Origin: Rhizophagus irregularis
Taxonomy: Eukaryota; Glomeromycota; Glomeromycetes; Glomerales; Glomeraceae
Direction: 5' to 3'
Assembly: GCF_026210795.1 (NCBI RefSeq)
Contig: NC_089439.1
Span: forward strand, 1,178,001 to 1,242,000
Length of the DNA stretch: 64,000 nucleotides
Shown piece by piece: positions 21,340-30,913 of this stretch. The notes below the pieces were generated by a model, which had not been told where the DNA came from, did not search any database, and saw only the letters and a program-made list of their open reading frames with translations. The translations under genes were made by a program, and so were the position numbers. How positions within the stretch are numbered: position 1 is the stretch's first letter; the number at the start of each line of letters is the position of its first letter.

Positions 21340-23398
21340 GTTCGCTCCATTTTTATGTGATCAAAAAATTCTACTTTTTTGAAATCAGTTATCATATCAA
21401 ACCAAAACCCGATCAAAAATCCGATCAGAATTGAAATTATTTCACACTTGCGTGGACGTATAAATAAATCATTATACTACTCATTTTAAATTGTTTTTAA
21501 ACAATTGAACGCGAATGGTATTACTCAATTGAAAGGAATTATTATATTGATATTTCCTTGAAAATAACGCGCTTAATTTTTACTTTTAAAATGAATATAT
21601 TTAGTATAATTTAATATAGTATACTTCTTACTATATATATGGTAGTGATAACCTGTATAGCTATAAATTGTTATATATATTTTATTTTAAACAAGGGAAT
21701 TCATTGACTTTTGTATGTTAATATTGATAATGGACCATATATATCAAGAAACTAACGCAATATTTTCACATCCTTCGCATCCTTTCTATTATATTCTTTC
21801 GTTCACTAATACCAAGTTAGTCGGCCCTCTTTTATTACAAAATAATTATTATAAAACTCATAAATGTATTGATCTTAGTAGTTTTCATAAAAAAATAATA
21901 ACCTGTAAAAAAAATACTCATTAGCCTAAATTTCATAGATTTTTTTTTAAAAAAATTTTTATTTACATACATTACTTATCTCACTCTTACTTTCGATCAT
22001 AATTCTGTTCATTGTTTCTTTTTAAACTTGAATTCTGATTCATTCAATCCTCATGATTGTATAGTTGTGTAGAGAATAAAATAACATACTCTGCAAAACG
22101 ATTACATTTTTAATTCATTATCTCATCTAAGTCATTTAGATAGATATTATACATTGGTTTAATACAAATGAATGGATGACAGAGGCTGTTTTAAAAAATA
22201 TTAATAAATAAAGTAATCGGTAAATTATACAGCATAGAGACGGAATAAAAAAAAAAACTTACACTTTAGAATGCAATACGATTCAAAGAAAATCTTGGCG
22301 GCATATTACGGTGAATTCGTTGAAGTGATAGTCATTATCGATGGTTGCCAACTGAAGGACTGACTGATAATCCTTGACTTATTTATTAGGAGTGCGTCTA
22401 TCCTCCATTAATATCCCCAGTTTGGGAAGTAATTTCGTTCCCCTCATCATCACCATCATCACATACTTTCTTCATCACATATACCCTCTGATCACTAATT
22501 TTTGCTTTATAAAATGTATAAATGATGTTCTTAGCATCGATGAGATGTAATAAAGCACTCCGTAGCTGCAAAAACACATTCTCTAAAAATATATTTTGCC
22601 TTTGAAATAAAATCATATTGACATTTGACAGGATATGATTTGTACTTTCAGATATAATGAATGTCTCATTCCTACATTGCTCGTTACTGATGACTTCCTG
22701 CAATAAGTTCCTTTGAGCAGCATTTAGAGCATTTAGATGGCCATTTAAATTGCTTTCGCTCACATATGGATAGGTATGGTACAATTTAAATCACCATAAT
22801 ATCGTAATAGGTGAACTGAATTTTTGATATTTCATATCCAAAGAAAAAATAAATAATTTGACATACAACCTATTACATTAGTACAACCCATCATCTTTAA
22901 AAGTGAGCAGATTTTCCTTTATATCAAACATAGAATCAAAATCATACTAAATGAAGATAGTTGCAACAACTAATTCCTCCACTTCCATTCATCTTAATTT
23001 TGATCTTTATCTTTGCTCTTCATCTCTACAAAACATGGAGAAGATGTTCAATATACACAGTAAATAATATAAATAAACATTTGATTAAAAAAATCAATAC
23101 CTGTAGTATGATATAAATAAATAAATATACATAATTTTTTTTAATTGTACAACATTGATCAGGATGGAACATCCGTTTATTATTAAAATAATTCCGAATC
23201 TTCCATAAATGAATTCTTCAAGAAAACTTGAAAGGATTGATCAATTTAGACATCATCATTATTATAGACGTTGAATATATGTAAATTTTGATAAATCTCA
23301 AAGACGGTTGGTAAATCTTCATCATCAAATCGATGTAAGCCCTAGAAAGTTAAAAAGTTTTTAATATCTTCAGTTAGATGAATTTAAAACAAAAAATT
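21340..23398 (-). repeat. Left arm of 2-kb inverted duplication (copy B)
   Basis: On the reverse strand this segment follows 35638-37610 almost throughout. Shared phrases include GAAGATATTAAAA then CTAGGGCTTACATCGATTTG, ATAAACGGATGTTCCATCCT, GAAATATCAAAAATTCAGTT, AAGTCAAGGATTATCAGTCA, ATGAATATATTTAGTATAAT on the plus strand, and the outermost TTCGCTCCATTTTTATGTGA. It carries the 3' exons of the repeated gene family (see 22398-23345). Confidence 0.85.
22398..23345 (-). pseudogene. Copy B of repeated gene family, 3' part
   Basis: Two protein-like pieces on the minus strand. Near 23260-23345, after a TTTCTAG acceptor-like edge, comes GLHRFDDEDLPTVFEIYQNL then HIFNVYNNDDV and a stop. At 22398-22784 an open frame of 128 codons (TTG, no ATG) contains YPYVSESNLNGHLNALNAAQ, RNLLQEVISNEQCRNETFII, LRSALLHLIDAKNIIYTFYK and an acidic end DDGDDEGNEITSQTGDINGG. 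Copy E (36240-36600) has the same sequence with stops and frameshifts. The 5' exons and promoter are missing here because the duplication ends at 23398. Short helical acidic protein of no known family; cannot be a complete gene as it stands. Confidence 0.55.
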
Positions 23399-23399
23399 T

Positions 23400-23860
23400 A
23401 TTTTTTTTGATAACTTAGCCGATTAAAACGAACGGTAAATAACGAAAAAAGACATAACAGAAAATTACGTATTATTTAACAGTAAATATTATTCGAAATT
23501 TACCTAACAGCTAATGTACGTGTACGTTTCAAATTTATTATTTTTATCATGAGGTCACATAAATTCAATTTTTCGGTTCATGTAACATTGAAATTTAAAA
23601 TCGATCTGGGAACCCGCCCCGGGGTTTACGTTTTATTAATAATAAAAAAATTTTATATGTAAAACCGTGATATCTGATTGGTCAACTTTAAAGGATAACT
23701 GCTATACATTATTGCGAATAAATTACAAACCGAAAATTTTGAAAAGTTTACTTGTTGATGATAAAAATAATATTATTTTATTAACTTATATAATAATAAT
23801 AATAGTAATTAGTATTATTATTATTCAGTTATTTTTTATAAAAAATAATAAAAATCAAAA
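23400..23860. other. Intergenic sequence with GC-rich patch
   Basis: ACCCGCCCCGGGGTTTACG near 23610 is a compact GC-rich hairpin-like patch in otherwise AT-rich DNA. The 68-codon ORF at 23667-23873 is I/N/K low complexity and not accepted. Confidence 0.4.
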
Positions 23861-26455
23861 AAAAATTCTTTAATTAAAAAAATCATAAAAAACGGTTCTT
23901 ATAAATCTAAAAAAAAATTCTTTGATAAAAAATTAAAAAAAAAGTTTTTTGATAAAAAATCTTATAATAAATTAATAAAATTAAAGAAATTGTTTCTTTT
24001 TTTTTATTCTGTAATAAATAACTCAATCCTTTATTTTGCTAAAGAAAAGGCCGGCCAGAGCCGGCCCTAGTACTATTAGTTAATAAACGTACAACACGCT
24101 TATATGTAATATGAAATCCTTAGAAGTCAATTATATTATTATTTAAGAGTAATATTAATGATTTCATATTTTAGTAGATTTTTCATCACAGAAAAATTTC
24201 TATTTTTTTTTACTTTGTGTTCTTTGGACGTCAATCCGTTTCCGAGTTTTTAAATTATTTAATGAACGCTTTATGATAACTTTCGCTCTCTCATATGACA
24301 TATTCGGTCGGTAAAAATATAAAAATCCGCAAAGTAGAAGAATTTCCTAAGCAACGTAAGTGTAACCATTCGTTTAAGTTCATAAATTTTCTTAAATTAT
24401 ATCGTTTTTGAAACTTGATTTTTTTTTTTACCATTTAGGCCGTCAAGCATTGGTCAGATCAATAGAATTATAAGCTTGACATAAAATTTAAACAACGGAT
24501 TTTTTAAAAGTTTCTTGCATTAAAAGTAATTGAAGAAAAATCTTGCTGAGAACTTATTATTATTATACTAAAATAAATTAAATTGAAATAATGATTGAGC
24601 GTTTTTATCAATTGAAGATCATTGAATGGTTTTTAGCTCGCTTAAATAGGAAACTCTTTGAAACTTTCTGATATTTTTTTGTCCAATCAGATCTATCATG
24701 AGAAATGAGAAGGCCCTTAATTTGATCGAGTAATTTACCGTAATTAATGACCATCAAAAAAATTCTTGAGATCTCTTTTAACTGCATGCATTATATGTGT
24801 AAAGATCAGTTGTATAAATTTAAAATCAGGTTTGGTTTCTATGCATGCGAAAATTTTGAGATATTGGAACACGTGCATTTTTGGCATGATCACGTGTTAA
24901 ACTAAATTATCCCTTTTCTTTATTTATATTCTTCGGACCATACATTAAATAATATTTTTTTTTTCATTTGTATTCCTGCATTAAGAAATTTGTATTCCAT
25001 ATACTAAATAATAGCTTTTTTTTTTAAAGTCAATGATTTTCTTTTTTTGAAAAATTATTATAAAGAATTAACAATCAATAAGATTATAATTTATACCTTT
25101 TATTTTATGAAGGTTTAGTTCATTTATTTTAAAATATATATAGTCTTTTACAGAGTTAGATAATGATAACCGATTTCTTTTTATTTCCCTTTTCATGTTT
25201 CGTTTAATTCTGCTTTTAATTCTGGATATTTTAAAACGCAAAATTTCACAATACTCATTCCCTTTTTCGGTCTTATTATTAAATTAAAAGAAGTTTTAAA
25301 GAAAAGTTTTTCGAATCAAAGTTGCATCGTAATTGTGTCACGAATGAAGTGTATCAACAATATAATGACATTTTTGAATAGGAATAAAAAAAAAACTTCT
25401 TTTACAAACCTTTTCTTTCGGAATACAAATTCCTCATATTGCGCCTTCGTGCAGTGATGGAAATTGGAAGGGTTTGCATGCAAATATAGCGTGAAAAAAA
25501 ATCCTAGAATAGAAATTTTTTACAAAAATGTATAAAAAAATCATTGATTGTATTATTCATTCATTTGTGTGATTCCTAAAGATGGGAGGGAGATATTTTT
25601 TTTTAATTAAAAATTTAACGGAGTATAGTTATTTAGAGTTGCGATCCGACAATCCGTAAATAAACACATATTGAAATTCATCCGGATCGGCGGATGAAAA
25701 TCAATCCGTTTTTGATTTTCTCTTATTTTTGTATTAAATAGTAATTTTTTAAACTACTAGATTGTGCATTGAGATGCAGTCTTATAATATATATAAAAAA
25801 AAGTTAATCTTTATTAATTAAAATCCGTGTATAATTATCAATCAAAATGTGCAACTCTAAAAAAAATTTGTATTCTGGTAGATCACAACCAAAAGAGTTT
25901 AGTTTATGGTTTACTTTATTTTAATTGCCAATTTTCATTGTTTGAAATCTTTTTAAAATTCTTTCATTAATTTTCTTTTTCAAAAATCCTTTCCTTCGGA
26001 ATACATATTCCTATAGCCACATAAAATTGTGTAAATCAAATTGCATAATTAGAAAGAGAATAAAGAAAAAGCAGATAGGGTAGTCCGTAGTCGGCTGTTT
26101 TTTTACCGAATGTATTGATTTTATTCTTGCCAAAATTTTATTACGATTATGTATATTTATTATTGCATAATGACCAAAAACAATAAATGAAAAGTTCCGT
26201 TCTTTAATCTCTTTTTGAACTTTTTTTTTGAATAAAAGAAAATTCATAACAGTAATTATTTTAAAATTAATTTCGATATATAAAGTACATTTTATAATAG
26301 CCCTATAAAAAAGGAATTTCTAATTGTAAAGCTCTCATTAAATATGGTTAGAAGCGTCGAAATTTTTTAACCTCTCGTAACTAAAAATTGCACGTGATTC
26401 CATTTTTATGATCAATTTTGATTTCATGATCCGTTGAGAGCAAATTCACAACTAA
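23860..26455. repeat. Direct duplication, copy 1
   Basis: 24455-26455 matches 28451-30352 in the same orientation (CAGATCAATAGAATTATAAG, GACATAAAWTTTAAACAACG, GGTTTTTAGCTCGCTTAAAT, ATCTCTTTWAACTGCAT, GCATGCAAATATAGCGTGAA, CCTCTCGTAACTAAAAATTG, CACGTGATTCCAT), with many small indels. 23860-24040 also resembles 27600-27830 directly. The segment between, 24046-24378, matches in inverted orientation. No conserved ORF: the 78-codon frame at 26011-26247 is disrupted in copy 2. Confidence 0.85.
24046..24378. repeat. Inverted block within the direct duplication
   Basis: The reverse complement of this block matches 27981-28396: CGAATGGTTACACTTACGTT, ATATGTCATATGAGAGAGCG, AAAGTTATYATAAAGCGTTC, GATTGACGTCCARAGAACAC, TAATTGACTTCTAAGGATTT, then the GC-rich AGCCGGCCCT edge. 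Neighbouring segments on both sides match in direct orientation, so this piece has flipped in one copy. Confidence 0.8.
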
Positions 26456-26604
26456 CAGACTTAAAATTATATGATCACTTTATGTGCACGCGATACGGCG
26501 AATTTGTTCATTACAATCCTTAAATTTTAGGTTACAAAAAAAACACACTTGGAAATGCAAAATATTACGACCTGGTTACTATTACGGACAATAACAATAT
26601 GCAA

Positions 26605-27110
26605 TTAATTCGTGATCCGCCAGTGAACCATAAAACTTGGCTATTAAATTCCGGTGAAAGTTATATATATATTTACTAATAGCGCGGAATCTACAGTTCC
26701 GGCAATGCAAGGTACTGTACATATTACTAAAATATAATATGAAAACTAATATTATAGCCATAAAAATATGCCATTTGGCTGTCTTAATAATAAAAGACCG
26801 GTAAAAATTTTAAGCACCAAAAGACACTTTCATAAGAGCTGAAAATTTGAATTTGAAAAAAAAAAAAAATTTAGTCTTTTAAAGATTTTAAAGATAACTC
26901 ATCATCTAGTGGTCGTATGAAAATAAAATTTGGTTCATCGGATTCGTCTCATCGAGACGCATTTAATGGTAATAATTTTATGTCTCTATGACCAATAGAA
27001 GGCGAGTTATCCCATATTTTTTCTCCGGAATCGCAGATTCTAAATTATATGAACTTATCACCGCCTTTTAATAGTCAAATTTTATGGTTCACTGGCGGAT
27101 CACGAATTAA
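26605..27110. mobile_element. 506-bp TIR element with TTAA ends
   Basis: Left end TTAATTCGTGATCCGCCAGT then GAACCATAAAACTTGGCTAT; the right end reverse complemented reads the same with two changes. TTAA at both borders could be a piggyBac-type TSD or simply part of the TIR. The core contains a second palindromic pair (TCATCTAGTGGTCGTATGA, and ATTCGTCTCATCGAGACGC near the centre) related to the element at about 59680-59970. Confidence 0.7.
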
Positions 27111-27294
27111 ATATCTTGATCTCTTGAAATGATAAAGAAAATGAATATCCTGATACGATTCGACACAGAAGTATACTTAAATAAATACAGATATTATATA
27201 AAGTCATCATACAATAATGTATAGTTTTTTATTATGCAAAACTGCAGGAGATCTTAAAATCAATTATCGATTCAATTTTATCGAATGATTGTCA

Positions 27295-27400
27295 TAATTG
27301 TACCGTGACTTACCTATTACGGTCTCCCAAGTTTCACAAAAATTTTGTATATAAATAACCTTCGCCAACGCTATGATTAACTACGTAAATTTGTTTTCAA
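27295..27400 (+). promoter_or_regulatory. Isolated promoter-like block (copy C)
   Basis: ACTTACCTATTACGGTCTCC, CAAGTTTCACAAAAATTTTG, TATATAAATAACCTTCGCC. This is the same block that precedes copies A and D of the gene family, with a TATA-type box at about 27350. No family exon follows it. Confidence 0.5.
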
Positions 27401-27599
27401 TCCATGATACGCATCTCTAAATTCACAACAAATTACAATAAAACGTCTATTTAAAATATTTTGTGAGTGATTATGTGTATCTTGACAAATAATCACGTGA
27501 TATAATGACTCAAGACGCAAAACATCATATATATATATATTACTGATATTATATATTAAATAGTTTTTTTACCTTTTTTTTTATAATATGCCACAATTA

Positions 27600-30352
27600 G
27601 TTAAATTAACTTCAATAAATTCAAAATCAAAAAAAAATTCTTTTAAAAAAAAAATTTCTTTGATAAAAAAATCTTAAAATGAACGTCTCTCTGATAAATA
27701 ATTAAAAAGTTTTTTAATAAAAAAATTAATAAAAATAAAAAATTAATATCTTGGTGGATCGGCACCATCAAATAAAAAGTAAAGAAATTGGTTTCTTTCT
27801 TTTTTTTTATTACTAACTTAATGTTATCGTGTATTATAGTATTCTACTGCGGATATGTTGATACTGCATATTAAAATGGCCAGTGTAAATAGTTACATAC
27901 TTAAACTTATGATACTTAGGAGAACCATGGATCAAAGTGAAATAGAAATTTCTACTGCGGAATATGTCCTTAAAATGGCCTAAACGAATGGTTACACTTA
28001 CGTTGCCTAGGAGATCCTTCTACTTTGCGGATTTTTATATCTTTACCGAATATGTCATATGAGAGAGCGAAAGTTATTATAAAGCGTTCATTAAATAATT
28101 TAAAAACTCGGAAACAGATTGACGTCCAGAGAACACAGAGAATAAAAAAAAATAGAAATTTTTCTGTGGTGAAAAAATCACTAAACCTCTTCTAAAATTT
28201 AAAAGAAATAGCCAATTTATAAAAATTTCTTTCGTTAATTGGATTATTTAAAATATGAAATTATTAATATTACTCTTAAATAATAATATAATTGACTTCT
28301 AAGGATTTCATGATATTACATATAAGTGTGTTGTACGTTTATTGACTCATAGTACTAGAGGGCCGGCTCTATCTGGCATTTTTTTAGCAAAATTTATTTT
28401 TTTATTTTTTTTCAAAGGAATTGAGTTATTTATTACAAATCATGTACACTCAGATCAATAGAATTATAAGCTTGACATAAATTTTAAACAACGGATTTTT
28501 TAAAAGTTCCTTGCATTAAAAGTAAAATAATAAGTTGGAAAAATCTTGCTGAAAACATTATTATTATACTAAATTGAAATAATGATTGATCAATTGAAGA
28601 TCATTGAAAAAAAGGTGGTTTTTAGCTCGCTTAAATAGGAAACTCTTCGATATTTTTTTGTCCAATCAGATCTCTATCAATTGAGGTGCTTTGAGAAATG
28701 AGAACGCCCTTAATTTGATCAAGTAATTATTGACAATCAAAAAAATTCTTGAGATCTCTTTAACTGCATATGGATTATATGTGTAAAGATCGGATTTCGT
28801 TATTGTATAAATTTAAAATAGGCTTGGTTTCTCATTTATTTTAGAATACTTGCTTTCTTTGGATTATGCGAAATTTTGAGATTTTTTTTAAAAAAATAGT
28901 TTTTTGTCATGCATTGGCATGATCACGTGTTAAACTAAACCGATTAAAGAAATAAAAAACTTATTATGCATTTGCCCTCTGTGTAATAATTCTATCCCTT
29001 TTCTATATTTATATTCTTTGGGCCATACATTAAATAATATTTTTTTTAAGTCAATGATTTTTATTTTTTTCGAATAATTATATCAATTATTATAGCGTAA
29101 AGGATTAACAATCAATGGGATTAATAATTTATACCTTTAATTTTATGAAGATTTAGTTCATTTATTTTAAAATATATATAGTCTTTTATTGAGTTAGATA
29201 AATGATTAACGTTATGAACCGATTTCTTTTTATTTCATTCGTTTAATTCTTCTTTTAATTCTGGATAGTATTTTAAAACGCCAAATTTCGCAATACTCAT
29301 TCTCTTTACTAAATTAAAAGAAGTTTTATAAAAAGTTTTTTGAATCAAAGTTGCATCATAATTGTGTCACGAATAAAGTGTATCAAAAGGATTACAATAT
29401 GATGATATTCAAAACCCTATACCGTTATTTCTGTAAAAACTCCGTAAAAATGAGCCTTTCACGGATCCATTCACGGAAAATGTAAATAATTCGATAAATT
29501 CCGGGATATAAGGTTATTAATTCCGTAAAATGAGCCTTTTACGGAAGAAGACGGAATATAAAAAACAGATCGATTTTTTTTACCATATATGGAATGTTTG
29601 AATAGGAATAAAAATTTCGTGTTTGTAACAAAAGGGGTTGCATGCAAATATAGCGTGAAAAAAAATCCCAGAATAGAAATTTTTTACAAAAAATGTATAA
29701 TACACAAAATAAAAATCATTGTTTTGTATTATTCATTCATTTGTGTGATTCCTAGGGGAGGGCGAATTTTTTTTTTGTTTTTTTTACGATTGATGTATTA
29801 AAAAACTTGTATTCTGGCAGATCACAACCAAAAAGAGTTTAGTTTATGGGTTACTTTATTTTAATTGCCAATTTTCATTGTTTGAAATCTTTCATTAACT
29901 TCTTTTTTCAAATATCCTTTTCCTTCGGAATACATATTCCTATAATTGTGTAAATCAAATTGCATATTAAAATGAGAATAAAGAAAAAGCAGATGGGGTA
30001 GTTGGCTGTTTTTTTACCAAACGTATTGATTTTATTCTTGCCAAAATTTATTATGATTATGTATATTTATTATTGCATAATGATAATAAATTTCCAAAAA
30101 CAATAAATGAAAAGTTCCGTTCTTTAATCTCCTTTTGAGCTTTTTTTTTGAATAAAAGAAAATTCATAACAGTAATTATTTTAAAATTAATTTCGATATA
30201 TGAAGTACATTTTATAATAACCCTATAAAAAAGAAATTCCTCATTGTAAAGCTCTCATTAAATATGGTTAGAAGCGTCGAATTTTTTAACCTCTCGTAAC
30301 TAAAAATTGCACGTGATTCCATCGTCGAATTTATCTTTAATAGACAAATTCG
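27600..30352. repeat. Direct duplication, copy 2
   Basis: Partner of 23860-26455. It includes its own local duplication near 27849-28020 (TCTACTGCGGATATGTTGAT... and TCTACTGCGGAATATGTCCT..., each running on to a CTTAGGAGAACC / CCTAGGAGATCC end). An inserted segment at about 29408-29590 holds CCGTAAAAATGAGCC and CACGGA phrases like those inside the MITE at 34135-34339. ORFs in this stretch, such as 29589-29801, are not conserved between copies. Confidence 0.8.
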
Positions 30353-30354
30353 CA

Positions 30355-30913
30355 ACTAACAATTATCGCATTTTATCTTTATAAAATGAAAAAAAAAAAT
30401 TTTTTACTATGAATAAAAAAATGAACGATTGGCTGAAAAGTCCCTATAGTGGCTTTTTTCAGCCAACCATTTACCTTCATAAATAATAATTTATTTTAGT
30501 AGATTTCTATGTTACATTTTTAGTATAAGTTTCACTTGTAAAATCGAATATTTTTAAACTATTGGAAATTTTTCTATCGTAATTTTTCGCAAATTTTAAA
30601 AAAGGTATTTTTTTTTTTACTAAATTGAATCATAAAGAAATAGATAGTCTAATTTAAAGTCTAATGGAGAATGAAATTAAACATAAAACATTATATCTAA
30701 AATTATTAGTTTAATCTGCCTTCATGATTTTTTCCTATATCACCTTAGGCCCATTACAAACGATGACAAATAAAGAAAAAGAGAGTGACAAAATAAGAAA
30801 AATAAAGAAAAGAAAGAAAGATCAAAATCATATACTGTATAAAAAAAACATATCACAAAAAAAAACAATCACGTGATCACGTGTTATGATACAGAATGAC
30901 GATAATGAAATCT
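30355..30913. other. Intergenic; hairpin-type element
   Basis: GATTGGCTGAAAAGTCCC and GCTTTTTTCAGCCAACC (30427-30468) form a long stem-loop about 85 bp across with its AT flanks, probably a small foldback element. CACGTGATCACGTG at about 30871 is palindromic. No gene. Confidence 0.45.
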
